A stretch of 64,000 nt of DNA from Diphasiastrum complanatum (GCA_029204225.1 CM055095.1:23292520-23356519), one strand, 5' to 3'; counted from the stretch's first letter, positions 25,690 to 37,134 are shown. The notes: generated from the letters alone by a model not told the origin. Made by a program: numbers and translations.

Positions 25690-26399
25690 TAACAAAATAC
25701 ATCGAACCAGCTTCCACAACTATCTGTTGTCTTCTCTTTCAGGGTATCACAAAAGTCTTTATTTATGTGATTTGCATAATTAATTGAACTTAGACAAGAA
25801 GAAAATTGACCTCCTAACTTATCTATCTCTTTGGCAACATACTCATTAAAAACTATATATCTCTTAGAATCCAAAAATGAATCCTTTGAATCAACAATAA
25901 ATCTTACACAAAGATCTTTATGAAAATCACCTTTTAAACTCTTATTTAGATCCAAGATTATTTTATCTACAGTAGAGGTCATATCCTCATCATTGTGGAA
26001 TGGAATGGAAGGAATGGAGGAGGAACTAGTTGAATAGTCAGGGGTGGTGGGAGGAGAAGAATGTTGGACAGACTGGAGTGATGGTCCAACCACATGATGA
26101 GAGATAGGAGGGGGAAATGGTGACTCTGGCTGGGGTTGAGTACTACCCTTTGAATGGCACGCTTAGCGAGCTTGATCTGCTTTCTCTTTCTTTGTTGAGG
26201 AACAGGCCCTCTCTCTGTAGGTGGTGGCCTAGAGGTGAAGCCACTCTTAAAAACTTGATCGTATGTACTCCTCAGCCTCATGAGAAGATGCATGTCCTAA
26301 GGCATGAGGGTAACTCTCTTGGCATGCACAGTGCAAAGAGTAGAGCCCTCATAGAATTTAATCTGAAAGTCCTCATAGGCAGTATGGAGGGCTTCCAGG
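25690..26399 (-). pseudogene. Histone H3-like C-terminal half followed by Pro-rich and helical tail; broken
   Basis: Reading the minus strand from the LTR edge at 26,401, the first ~45 codons (about 26,399-26,260) resemble the second half of histone H3: an EALHTAYEDF helix where H3 has ALQEAAEAYL, then LCTVHAKRVTLMP, nearly the H3 motif LCAIHAKRVTIMP, and a MRLR where H3 has RRIR. Beyond the histone fold comes what H3 never has: a basic patch (QQRKRKQIKLAKRA), a proline/serine-rich linker and a helical tail (STVDKIILDLNKSLKG) of unknown family, to about 25,690. The N-terminal half of H3 is absent because a Copia LTR ends exactly where the similarity begins. The stretch is broken in at least two places. 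It could be a captured or divergent H3/CENH3-like host gene or a gene carried by a mobile element; function unknown. Confidence 0.55.
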
Positions 26400-26401
26400 G
26401 T

Positions 26402-27165
26402 TGTTACGTCTCAACAAACATTGTTGCGAAACTATTTTGTTTCATTGTCGCAAACGATTTTGTTTCTTTTGAATTGTCTTTTGTGTGGAAGCTTCACAAG
26501 AACCTAGACACGTGACTACACGTCACAGAACAGATTTTATTCTAGCAATCAAGATAGCGTGAGACAAGGAGATGCATGAAAATAGAGCACTCAATTATCA
26601 GTTTGATTTTTAGAGCGAGATCATCAGTGTCTCGCTCGTTGTCGGCCTGACGCTCTGCTCTGCTCATTGGCAAACTTTCATGCACAACTCTTTTTGTTTC
26701 TAGTCTTTTTCTTATCTGCTCTACTCACGCACACTCTCTGTGTGTCTCTTTGATCTAGAAATATAGTTTTATATCCACTGTGTGGAGTTTACAAGACAGA
26801 TAAATAAAGAATTACAAGAGTAGTTAGCACAAATTTACTAATCGATTACTCTCCGTTGTTGCTACCCATTGCAGCTAGGCGTGAAGTCTAAGACTCCAAG
26901 CCCATTGAGCTGCCAGCTGGCAGCGCAAAAGACTCCCCTTCATTTCTTTTGTTTCCTTTTGTTTCTTTCGTGTCTTTTCGTTTTGTGTCGCTTTGCGGTT
27001 CTTGCGAACCTGGAGGCGTGTTTGCGATTTGCGAATAATTCGTGAATCGTTTGTCCTTCGTTTATCCTGGAAGCACGCTAACTTTTGCAAATTGTTCGAC
27101 CTTCGAGTCAAGTTTTGTTGACTTTTGTGTTGTAGCAAAGTTGCAGGAGTTCACCATTTCTGACA
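26402..27165 (-). repeat. 3' LTR (764 bp) of a Copia element (family A)
   Basis: Minus-strand start tgtcagaaatggtgaac after a polypurine tract (caagagggag); end gagacgtaaca at 26,402. Contains aataaa in the middle and a TTCGCGAA-like, CpG-bearing stretch (27,000-27,060) that resembles the early part of the family F LTRs. It abuts the H3-like fossil directly. Confidence 0.7.
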
Positions 27166-27394
27166 CTCCCTCTTGAACCTTGTAGCTTTGCACATTTAAT
27201 TCAATTGCCTTTCTTTGCTTGGCAAAGAGTGGCTTGTCGAGCGGCTTCGTGAGTAGATATACAATCATGTCTTCTGATTTTATGTACTGGACTTAGAGCT
27301 CTCTGGCCATGAATGAGTGACTTAATGAAACTCTAATATCTTCATTTCCATCAGCAAAACAAGCCAAGAATGCTAGTACAAATCCAACATCTTT
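27166..27394 (-). mobile_element. Copia RNase H end fragment (family A)
   Basis: Minus-strand MIVYLLTKPLDKPLFAKQR matches the xxADIxTKxL... end of Copia RNase H, directly before the polypurine tract of LTR A. Everything upstream of this element has been replaced by the start of the family B LTR at about 27,395. Confidence 0.7.
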
Positions 27395-27584
27395 GAAAAA
27401 AACGAAAAATACGACACTGCGATTATGCACGAGATTTTTGTCAGGTGAAAAATGCGACATTGTCGTAAACTCCGTGTAATTTTGTAGACTGTGTAAACAC
27501 ATGGGAAAAACCACAGAACTTGATAAACAATGGATGAAGATTAAAACCGATTAGTTGATTGGTAAGAAGGAGAATAATCCAACA
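27395..27584 (-). repeat. Partial LTR of Copia family B (minus strand)
   Basis: Minus-strand tgttggattattctcc and the following ~190 bases match the beginning of the LTR at 4,758 (for example tttacgacaatgtcgcattt). The rest of the LTR is missing. Confidence 0.7.
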
Positions 27585-27599
27585 CTCAACTTAATCTGA

Positions 27600-29440
27600 A
27601 TCCTTGAATGCCTTGACCTTCAAACTTAGTTCTACACAGAATCTTCTGTGTGTATCCAAATTTAATGCTTTGGTAAAAGTATCTGCTATCATATCTTGCG
27701 TTCTACACTACTGCAGTCTGACCTCTTCATTGAAAACTTTGCTTTTGACGAAATGATACTTCAATTCAATGTGCTTACTCCTGGAATGAAATCTAGGGTT
27801 GGTTGATAAAGCAATGGCACTTTGATTATCACAAGGTAATGTCATCAGAGCATATTGATTCAGACTGATGTCTGAGAGTAAGCATAGATCTGTGTGGATC
27901 AAATCCAGGATGTTTTTTGCCCTTGCAACACCAACTTTATTAAACTTCTCTCGATGTTGCTTCCCATACACACATGACTCGCACATCGTCTTCAAGTGGT
28001 CTTCTATCATAGGCAATCCTCTCACCATTTCCAATTTCCTCATCAAAAAGAGGCTTTCTAAGTTCAAATGACCAAGTCTATTATGCCACAGTTCAGTTTG
28101 CGATGGAATGAACGAGATAAGTCCATGTTGCCCCTTGATTGTAGCATTCAACCTGTACAATTTAGTGTTGGTCTCCCTTATACCATCCGCAATGACCTTG
28201 AACTTTTGGTTCACATCCTTCACAAAGCAACGATCATGGGCAAATTCTACTTTCAACTTTTAATCAGTAATGATGCCAATGAAAAGCAGATTTTTCTTCA
28301 AACCTGGTACGTAAAGTACCTCCTTGATCATCCTGCTTTTGCCATCAGGTAGTTGGATTGAAACGGTGCCTATCCCCTTGATCTTGCACACATCACCATT
28401 TGCTTGTGAAACGGACGTTCCATTATCCCACACTTTCAAGCTACTGAACCAATCCTTGTTACCTGTCATATGTCTTGTGGCTCCCAAGCCAATGTACCAT
28501 GCTTGATCATCTTGATTAGATGACAATGCTGATATGAAGATACTAGAATCTTCAATTTCACTCTCATCGACAAGGTTACCTACTTGCTTTGGTTTTCTCT
28601 TGTCTGATTCCACCAAGAATTTCCGACATTCGCTTTTCCAATGGCCCTTTTTGCCGCAATGGAAGTATTTGCCCTTCTTCTTGGTCTTGTTGGAAGATCC
28701 CTCATCCTCCTGAGTCTTGGCAAACTACTACTTAGACTTCTTCTTGCCCTTGCCTTTGCCTTGCTTTTGGCATGTCGCAAGTGCCTAGTCATCAGTGTCT
28801 TGACGTCTAGCTTTCACCATTTCTCGTCGTTCCTCCTCTTGCATCAAGATTCATTTGAGTTTGTCAAAGGTTGGCAGTATTTTTCTTGATGCTATTCCGC
28901 TCACAAACATCTGATAGGGTTCTGCAATGTCGCACAATGCATTGTGCACCAGCTCCACATCACGTTTGCGCTCACCAATAGAATGCAGTTCATCCCTCAT
29001 TGTCTTGATTCTGGTCATGTACGTCTGAATATGCTCTCCTTGCTCCATGCGGAAACTATTCCTTTTTGACTTCAGAAACATGATTCTTGATGGAGTTGAT
29101 GTCTCGAACTCCTCTTTTAGTAGATCTCATGCCTGTTGGGGTGTAACAGCATCACAAATGTGGGTAATGATGTGATCCTTCACTGACAAGTTGATATAAG
29201 TCAAGGCTCTTCTTGCTCTTCTATCAAATGCTTTGATGTCAGTTTCATTCACCGGTCTTCTCTTGTCACTTGTGACAATATCCCATAGTTCCTTCTCTAT
29301 CAATATTTCTTTATCTTGAACTTCCACACTGCATAGTTGGAAATCCCATTCAATTTGCTACTTTCACTCAAAATGGACTCTCCCATATTTGCCATCCCAA
29401 AACTGCAACCGTAGGCTATAAACAATATGTCGAGGCCAAC
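27600..29440 (-). mobile_element. Ty1/Copia fossil, internally reduced (family B)
   Basis: Minus-strand remains of gag (about 29,410-28,580, with a degenerate zinc knuckle), protease region (DDQAWYIGLGATRHMTGNKD, EVLYVPGLKKNLL, about 28,616-28,260), the integrase zinc-binding part (ELWHNRLGHLN, CESCVYGKQHREKF) and RNase H end (CDNQSAIALSTNPRFHSRSK). The RNase H end is close to that of the plus-strand element at 2,595-4,749, consistent with one family. Most of pol is not represented and the element is broken several times. No 5' LTR is recognisable on the right. Confidence 0.85.
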
Positions 29441-30775
29441 TGTGATGTTAGAAGTAAAAAATAATGACTTGCTTTTTTTTCCTTACTAGGCCACCCGTCG
29501 CTTTTCCACCAAATTGAAAGCCAGATTGGCGTCGCCTTCTGAAATGCACTTTATCACCAACTCCCAACTACATGCCCAATGGAATGGTGAAATCACTTCT
29601 GGCGTGCTCCAAACACTTTTTCCACTGCAATCACTCTGTTTTGCGGTACCGTACTTGCAAGTAAGGTCCAGGTGCCCTTCGGTTGGAGTCCGTAGCCTTT
29701 TGTTTGGGTGAAAACAAATAAAGGACCCAAAAATAGGGACTTTTCTAGTTTTTGAACTATTTCTTTAAAATGAAGAAACTCTACCCTTCAGTGAATTTAG
29801 ACCCAACTCTCACTTCAAACTGAAAATTTTTAATGAAGTTGCAATGCACTTTGCACTTCAGGCCCCTTTCTTTGAAGTTCACAATGGACTTTCCAATGGC
29901 TTATCAGGATCCAATGGTCTACACTCGTTTGATCTCCATCATCGATCTATATGGCTTTTGATTTGAGTTCAAAATGCCATCTAAGCGTTGAACCATTGTC
30001 TTCCAACCGCTACTCACTTCCAAACACTATGTAAGAGATTGTTTTGGGCGCGCGGGCTCACTCGCGACCTCCTCTCTTCATCTTTCTACTTTCAAGGTTT
30101 TGGCTATCCGCGACTTGGCCGGCAGTCCACGACTCATTGGCTCATTGGCTGGCAGTCATTGGCTCATTGGCTCATTGGTCGGCGGTCTGCGACTTGTCAA
30201 CCTTCTGATATTGGCATTCCCGGTAAATCTGGATTCTGGAACTCCATCTTGGTTAATTGTCGACGTTCCATAGTGTAGTTTGGTCGCTTGATTTCTTCAC
30301 TTGATATCTGTTAGGCGCTTTTGGCATCTGGAATCTATCAGAAAAATCTTCACCAGAATCTTCTAACATGTCTCCACTACGATTTTGGTGACAATCCTTG
30401 GGCACCTGCATATGTCTTTGGCATTCAACTTGGCATGCATGGCGATGTGAGACTGTTGCGAAAGAGGGTGAAAAAAAGGGTATACACAAGAGGGGGAGGA
30501 GGCTCGGCAAAGAATGTGAGAAAAATTTTGGCAACAAAAATGACTTGTAGAGAGGGAAAAACAAAGAAGGTGTATGTACAAATAGATAAAGGAAAAAATA
30601 AATAAATAGACAAAAGAAAATATGAAAATAAGAAAGAAAAAATGATTTGACATGAAAAACAAGAAAAAAAGGTGAGTCCGTTGTTACTTTTTCTAGACTT
30701 TTTTTTTTTAAAGGAGAAACCAAGTGTGGAGATATGCTTCAAGGAGCCGTTTCTAGTTGTTTGCCCTTCGCATCA
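29441..30775. other. Spacer without recognised gene; short GGCTCATT array
   Basis: No coding family recognised. 30,120-30,185 has several close copies of cattggctcattggct. A purine-rich plus strand (30,450-30,670, runs of gaaaaa) gives rise to long but meaningless Phe/Ser-rich frames on the minus strand. Confidence 0.55.
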
Positions 30776-31716
30776 TCAGCATTGCAGATCTTTTGATGGG
30801 TTCTGCAATGGTGCGGATGAGACGGGACCACAATTGGTTGCGCGTTGTGGATTGCGAGCAGATTGGGCCGAACGTCGCGGGTGCATATCCTCAAGGAAAT
30901 GGGTCGTGTACCATCGTTCCAACCTCACAATATTAACAAATGACGTGGTAGACAAGCGATGGTAGGTCCGGTACAAGGGAATATGATCCACAATGACCGA
31001 GGTTTTGAAGGCTTTATTTGGGTTGGAGCAGTAGTTACCAAAGCATGTATCCCACCCGGTTTTCACTTTTGTAGTTGTCAACAAGGTCTCCACATTATAG
31101 TAGGCTTCCAGTACAACAAGATCTAGAGAGTTAGCCGCGTCGATCAGGAAAAGGTTGAGGGCCCTTTGTAAATCGATTGTCATGCTCCAACTCTTCTCTG
31201 ACTTTATTATTAGTCAATTATAGGCTCCAACGCTTGGAGTCTTCAATGTTGACCATGATTCATCTTCTGGGCATCGGATGGTAAGATGGATCTACCCTTA
31301 GTTCTACCAGTGTCATCAGATACTCCTTTATTAACTTTGGATTGTGCAGAAATCCAACTTCCTCCACTCTGGTTGGGGATGCAGACAAGATATCGGCCGA
31401 TTTCTTCTTGAGGAGCTCCTTGAGCTTTCCAGGTAATTGATAGTCACCTTTGGTCTTAATGTCCGGATATTTCTAGATGAAGAGTGTCATCCACTCTAAA
31501 TCAGGTAGGGAAAAGACCTTGTTGTATAAGTGTTTGTGTATTGCCACAAGATCAGAAAGGTTGTCGACTGGGCATAGAGGAACGGTGGATGTGGAAGGAG
31601 GATCAGATTTGGGGGGCGAAGAGGTGGTGGGTGGTGGTGAAGAAATGATAGGAGGCAAAATGGCGCGAGGTGCTAAGTTGACAAATTCTAGAGGAGGCAT
31701 GTTAGGATCGACTTGA
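30776..31716 (-). mobile_element. Internal region of an LTR element with unrecognised coding fossil
   Basis: Lies immediately inside a primer-binding site (31,785-31,796, minus-strand tggtatcagagc) next to the LTR at 31,799-32,844, so it reads as the 5' internal part of a minus-strand LTR element. Coding traces: a proline-rich piece starting MPPLEFVNLAPRAILPP (31,700) and a second piece (31,183-30,776, beginning MTIDLQRALNLFLIDAANSL). Neither resembles Copia gag or any family I know. No zinc knuckle or protease motif is visible. Broken; no left LTR was found. It may be a non-autonomous partner using the family F LTR. Confidence 0.45.
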
Positions 31717-31784
31717 AAGGAGGTGGTGTCTTCAGCCTATGAGGCATACTAAAGATATTGGTTGTGATGAGAAATAGAGTCAAC

Positions 31785-31796
31785 GCTCTGATACCA
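31785..31796 (-). other. Primer-binding site, initiator tRNA-Met type
   Basis: Minus-strand tggtatcagagc two bases from the inner edge of the LTR at 31,799. Confidence 0.8.
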
Positions 31797-31798
31797 CT

Positions 31799-32844
31799 GT
31801 TGGGAGTTGAGTGGTGCTCCGATACGAATGATGAGAATCGTGAGAAGAAAAATTCACGAAAATATTCCCGACTTTCATTCGAGATTCAGATGGAGTTCAG
31901 ATGCGTTCGCTGCGCACTACTAGTTGAAACACTCCTACAATCCTCTAGAAGGTAGTTAGGTACTACTGATCTACATTCATAAAATTAATATAGCATTCGA
32001 CCTCATTTCAACCAAGGTGCGGAATTCAACAAGAAAACTCAGACATATTAAAATAAACAACATAAGCATTCGACATTCAAAATCAGACACAATTAGAAAA
32101 TAATCTATATTGATTTTCCCTGATTTTTTCAGGGCACTGCATGCGAATCCATGCAGTGCGTTGGCATGAGAGAAGCGCGGTTCTCTCATGAGTATTAGTC
32201 TTGTTTTACTAGCGGACAATTGGATCTTTTGATCCTAGACAGAATTGTCTTCTCGCACGCAGGTGGAGCTTTCGTATGTGTTCGTCTTGATTGCTTACTA
32301 GCATCAGACTACTTCTTGTTCTTCTTTTCTTACTCGGTTACACACTATGTATCATATTGATATATGTCAAGTATTATTCAGTAAGTACAGTCTCTCTATG
32401 CAAATCTAAGATTAGAGTGATTAACCATCTACAACTAACCAGAGAATTACAAGAGTGGCAGTTTAGCCACGACCTAGGGAGTATCTGCTGACTTCATGCC
32501 ATCAGGTTAGATCTCTGTAGTTCTGGTACTTGCGTGATCTCTGGTGATACTCCTTGGAGCACGAGGACATAATAGGTTTGATTTCCACCGTTGGTGTTGT
32601 TTACCTCGTTCGCCTTTCTCTCGTATAGGACCGCAAGGGAATCTCGTTCGTGGATCGTTCGTGTTCGCGAACCGTCGGTCTTCGTCTTCGTCGACTTTCA
32701 TGTTCACAAAACTCTTTGTGTTTCGTGTCTTCAGATGCTCGTCATCGTCTTCATTGACTTTCGTGTTCGCGAAACTCTGCGTGTTTCGTGTTGAGGGGCT
32801 GTAAGCTAGCAAGGCTTTGTGTTCAAAAGCACTTTGTTTCTTCA
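31799..32844 (-). repeat. LTR (1,046 bp) of Copia family F, internal-type sequence on both sides
   Basis: Same LTR family as 45,810-46,853: tgaagaaac start after the polypurine tract gagagggagc at the right, and shared blocks such as the catgcag inverted repeat near 32,140 and ccacctaactacctt-type sequence near 31,950. Its right neighbour is the end of Copia pol (so it acts as 3' LTR there) while its left neighbour is a primer-binding site (so it acts as 5' LTR there). Such an arrangement is known to arise by recombination between LTRs of related elements. Confidence 0.75.
32650..32815. repeat. ~36-bp repeats in the early LTR (family F, minus strand)
   Basis: Units built on tcgtcttc...gactttcgtgttcgcgaaactc recur three to four times, with TTCGCGAA palindromes. 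The equivalent part of the plus-strand LTR (45,880-46,020) has the same design. Confidence 0.6.
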
Positions 32845-35047
32845 GCTCCCTCTCAAAGCATGGTAGCCTTATGATCTGAAGGCTGCTCCTTTGCCTCTCA
32901 AAGAGTCCTTTGTCCAGAGCCTTTGTGAAGATATCAGCAACCATATCTTTCATTCCGATGAAGGTGGTCTGCATCATCTTCTTCTCAATTAGATCCCTAA
33001 TCAAGTGATACTTGATTGCAATGTGCTTCAACCTGGAATGGAATACAGGATTCTTCGTGAGGTGTATTGCAGAGGTGTTGTCCATCTGCAAGACTAGTGG
33101 CTCATTCCTTGTTTCGTCCAATTCGTCTAGGAACTGCCTTAGCCAAATTATTTCGTTGGCTGTCTTTGCTACTGCTACGTACTTTGCTTCATAGGACGAC
33201 TAGGCTACAATGGTCTGCTTCTTGCTTACCTAGAGAACTGCTGCTCCTGATGCAATGGTGCATCCTCCTGAAATGCTTTTACAGTCATTCGTGAGAGATG
33301 GCCAACTAGCGTCGTTGTAGGAAAGTATCCTGAGACCTGCACCATGACAATGACACAAGCCATAATCCCTCATTAATTGAAAATATTGCAAAATTTATTT
33401 CGCAATCTTCCAATGTGTCGAGCCTGGATTCGTGCAGAATTGGCTCATCCTGAATACTGCATAAGCAATATCAGGACGTGTGTTGTTTGCAAGGTACATC
33501 AGTGAACCTATCAGTCCTATCAGTCTTCTGTAGGGAGTGAGCTGCATCTGTTCTCTTTCTTCCTTAGCCTTTGGACAGTCATCATTTGTTAGCACCATGC
33601 CTGCAAGCATTGGAGTGTTCGCTCCTTTGCAGTTCAACATCCCAAAGTCTTCTAGGATCTTTTGGGTGTATCTGGATTGGTGAAGGTATAACTTGCCTCC
33701 CTCATAGTCCCTTTCAATTTGTAAGCCTAGGTAACACCTGGCTTCTCCCAGATCCACTATCTCGAAACGTTTTGAGATGTTTGTCTTTACTTCAACAATT
33801 AGCCACTCACTCTTGCAAAGTATCAGAGTGTCGTCCACATATACAGCCACTATGATGATCTGCCCATCTGTAACTCTGACATACAAAATTGGAGTCAGCC
33901 AACAGAGGCTTGAATCCCAACTGCATACATAGTCAAGAAGTGAATTCGAGACGAATCCTGGGGGTTGATCCATGTAGACTTCTTTGTCTAATTCGCCATG
34001 CAAGAAGGCTATCTTCTCGTCCAAAATGTAGATCCTGAGGTCATAAGCTGCTGCATATGTGAACAACAGTCGTAGGGACGAATGTTTGACGATAGGAGAG
34101 AAGGTTTCAAAATAGTCAATGTCGTATCTTTGAGAGAAACCCTTCGCTACCAGTCTTGTCTTGTGTTTCGTCACACTCCCGTCTGGTCCATATTTGAGTT
34201 TGAAAACCCATTTGTATTTGATAGTCTTCCGCTTATGAGGTAATGGCTCCAACATCCATACCTAGTTCTTCCTCATGGACTCCATCTCTTCGTTCATGGC
34301 TTGCATCCATTTGTCATTTTCTGGACCTTCAATCGCCTCCTCGAATGTCTGTGATTCGCCATTGAATCTGCAAAATTCTTCTGATGTGAAGGCTGAGTTA
34401 CCTGGCACAAATCTTGATGGCGCTCTTTGTGGTCTTGCCGACCTTCTAGGACATCCTCCTGGAACAACTATGCCTTTGCCCTTGTCTGCTCTGCTCAGTC
34501 CGGAACCATCTTGGTTTACAAAAACTGCGGTGGTAGGCTATCTCTCGAATCTTTCTTTGTCTGATTCGTCGCTTGAATGGGAGACGACTTAAAAATCTTC
34601 GTTTTTGTTTTCGTCCTCTACTCCCTCTGACGTTGGCGGCAGGTCATAGAATTGTCTTTCTAGAACTTCACAGCTAACAAAGTCGTCGTTGGCCATTATC
34701 CTGCTCTTATCGAATTTGACATCTCTCACTGTTTTCACAATGTTCGTATTTGGCATGTAGATTATGTAGTATGAAGAATTATTGTCATAACCTACCAGAA
34801 ACCCTTGCTCGGCTTTCTCATCAAGCTTCTTGTGAATCTTATCAAGAATATGTGCATATGCTGCACAACCAAATATTCTGACGTGAGACAGGTTGGGCTT
34901 TCTACCCCACCATAGCTCATGTGGTGTCGTGTGAGGAACACCAGATTTACCTGTCATGTTTTGGATGTATGCGGCTGTAGCTACTGCTTCAGCCCACAAT
35001 GCCCTTGGAGCCTTCGAATAGGCCATCATGCACCTGGCTGCTTCCAT
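32845..35047 (-). mobile_element. Ty1/Copia fossil, pol (family F)
   Basis: Minus-strand pol. Seen: integrase end (MEAARCMMAYSKAPRALWAE, NLSHVRIFGCAAYAHILDK, about 35,047-34,600), reverse transcriptase (IKYKWVFKLKYGPDGSVTKH, YVDDTLILCKSE, about 34,255-33,800), the YRRLIGLIGSLMYLANNTRP region (about 33,530) and RNase H end (VLQMDNTSAIHLTKNPVFHS, MVADIFTKALDKGLFERQRS, about 33,121-32,850). Gag, protease and integrase core lie beyond the junction at 35,047 and are replaced by an unrelated gag-like fragment. Broken several times. The same family as the plus-strand element at 41,988-45,809. Confidence 0.88.
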
Positions 35048-35049
35048 TG

Positions 35050-35772
35050 TGTTAGATCAATTTTTCCTGTTCTCAAGCTCACATCAAGATTTCTACGAAT
35101 TTTGCATGTTGTATCCCTTGATCTTTTTGCCTCCATTCCAATTTTTTCTTTCTCAGTCTTCCTCAGTCCAAAGGATCTGGGGTGTCGTCTCCCTTCTAAG
35201 GCGTTCACCTCCCCCCATTCCCTAGGTGCTGCAGCTTCTATCCCTGACTTGATCAACCCTTGGTCACTGGCTGTTGGTTTGTCTATTTGCAGGGGTGTAG
35301 TTTTGGGGGCCTCTCTTCGGAGGTTACTTCTCGTCACTGCTAAGACTTCTTTCATTGGTGTGGTCTGGTCCATTGTTTCTAATTCAATGAAGTTTATGGG
35401 TGCTCGATCATCCTCTAAGCATGCTTTCCCCTTGTCCCGTGGATCAATTTTGGGCCCATGTTGTAGAAATTGAGGGCCCCCTAATGGTCCAGCTATGTCT
35501 TGGAGCCTATGGTTCACGGGGCCTAGAATTCTATCGCCTGTATTTAGAGCCTCTCTACGAGTCCAACGTCTATCCTCCAAATGCCTTGGCTTCTTGCAGT
35601 ACCCACAAATCAAGTTTGGGCAATTTCGATTCAGGTGATTTCCTTTACAATGGCGGCACACTAATGGGTTAGGACCATCTATAGGGTGTCTCTGACCTAT
35701 CATATTTTGTTGCCATTTCAGAAAATTCACATCGGCTGCTAACGTGTGGATGTTCTCACTCATCAAGTCCAT
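35050..35772 (-). mobile_element. Retroelement gag-like fragment with two zinc knuckles
   Basis: Minus-strand open stretch of about 240 codons. Near its beginning are two CCHC-like motifs in series (CRHCKGNHLNRNC and CGYCKKPRHLEDRRW), the pattern of retroelement nucleocapsids, followed by a basic/proline-rich region without recognised fold. It ends at the Copia family F integrase at 35,047. Element family not determined; a truncated fossil. Confidence 0.55.
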
Positions 35773-35782
35773 GTAGCCCTTC

Positions 35783-35922
35783 CCAAATAGAATAATTAGA
35801 TGAAGTTAATCTCTCACTTGCTTCTAAAAGGAAAAATCCAAATAGAATGATTAGATGAATTTAATCGCTCACTTGCTTCTAAAAGGAAAAATCCAAATAG
35901 AATGATTAGATGTAGTTAATCT
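35783..35922. repeat. 55-bp tandem repeat, ~2.5 units
   Basis: Units start at 35,783, 35,838 and 35,893 (ccaaatagaatgattagatg), the third cut short. Only a few substitutions separate them. Confidence 0.9.
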
Positions 35923-35960
35923 TGATTTCCATATCCAATCACCCATAATAGACTCATTCA

Positions 35961-35964
<4 letters not shown>

Positions 35965-36038
<74 letters not shown>
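35965..36038. repeat. Microsatellite (AG)n, ~74 bp
   Basis: Uninterrupted GA dinucleotides between cgtac and aaagagttg. Confidence 0.98.
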
Positions 36039-36042
<4 letters not shown>

Positions 36043-36635
36043 TTGAAGGTAACCAATACTCCCGATTATAGGAAAGTGTGTAGCCCTTGTTTTCTTCCAT
36101 TAAAGGCGTGGTTCAAATGTTTTTTGTTGGAAAATGAGTTCCACAAAAAAGCCCAAATGTCGTAGGGAGGGAGCATATGGTGACATTCTGGAGTAGGATA
36201 TAATCATGTGGTTTGGGAGTTTTGATTAGCACTCTATAATGTTCTCTCTGTTTTTCTCTTCATGTGTGTTTGGGGTGGGTGTGAGTGGGTGTGAGTGTGC
36301 GTGCGTGTGTTTGTGTGTGTTTGTCTTTGTGTTTCATGCTACTGATTTACGGTTTGTATTATATATTAATTTATGTTTCATGCTAGAGAGAGAGAGAGAG
36401 AGAAACTGATACATCAAACATTTTCAACTTTTGCAGAAGAAGGAACATAAGTTGGTTTCAAGGAAAAGAGTTGCAAGAGAGATCGAGAATATGACGTATT
36501 CTAGGTTCTTTGTCTGACCTTCCTCTTCCACCTAGCTTGCAACAATTAGTAAAAACTTTCATTAGAAGTAGATATTTGTGTTGGCCACTCCAATCACCAT
36601 TACCATTAAATGGATATATATTGGGGTTGAATGTA
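36039..36635. other. Spacer with GT-rich and GA simple repeats
   Basis: 36,264-36,332 is an imperfect GT/GGGT run and 36,384-36,403 a short (AG)n. Otherwise no gene is seen. Confidence 0.7.
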
Positions 36636-36639
36636 CATG

Positions 36640-37132
36640 ATCATGCCTAGTGAACACTTTCTTGAGGCTGGTTTGGGCCTTTTTCCATTGAGTGGTATTG
36701 ACGTCCCTCTAAATAGTGTTGTGACGTTGATGCCATATGCAGGACCTCAATACAATTGGGGTGATTGGCATGCTTTGTGTCATCACCATGCAAGTATATG
36801 GCTTGAATTCAAATGCTTGTTCTTTAGAGGAGCAACACATGCAAGGAGACAACATCTCAAGGGCAAATTGTACATACATTGATGGACATCCAGATGTGCA
36901 TGGAAACATTGTTGCATATATAAATATTTCCATTGGCCACCCTCTATTGACGAATTGTGATTTTGAAGAACGCACCAATGGAAAAGAAGAATATTTTACT
37001 AAGAATGTAAAGGGAACTTATGTAATGGTCTATGCCACTAGATCTATCATGTTTGGGGAGGAATTGTTCATCAAGTCTAGTTTCGACCGCCCTCTACCCA
37101 AATGTTTGCAAAAGACAATAAGTCAAACGTGA
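36640..37132 (+). pseudogene. SET-domain-like fragment
   Basis: Two plus-strand pieces in different frames fit the order of a SET (lysine methyltransferase-type) domain. The first (about 36,660-36,765) has AGLGLFPLSGIDV...VTLMPYAG, like the N-terminal SET strand G.GLFA...I..G..V..Y.G. The second (36,737-37,132) has IDGHPDVHGNIVAYIN, TNCDFEE and VMVYATRSIMFGEELFIKSS, like GN.ARFINHS..PNC...V.A.RDI..GEEL. The catalytic NHSC is altered (NISIG), and no post-SET cysteines are seen. The change of frame between the pieces may be an undetected intron or damage. It stands directly upstream of the CACTA transposase on the same strand, so capture by that transposon is possible. Family call is by motif only. 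Confidence 0.45.
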
Positions 37133-37134
37133 AG

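Noticed and set aside
30253-30742. Phe/Ser-rich membrane-like frames on the minus strand
   Set aside because: Produced by an A/G-rich plus strand; overlapping frames give equally hydrophobic text and none has a recognised family.
36737-37132. A complete SET methyltransferase gene
   Set aside because: Only motif-level fragments in two frames are present, the catalytic NHSC is altered and no flanking pre- or post-SET cysteines are visible.
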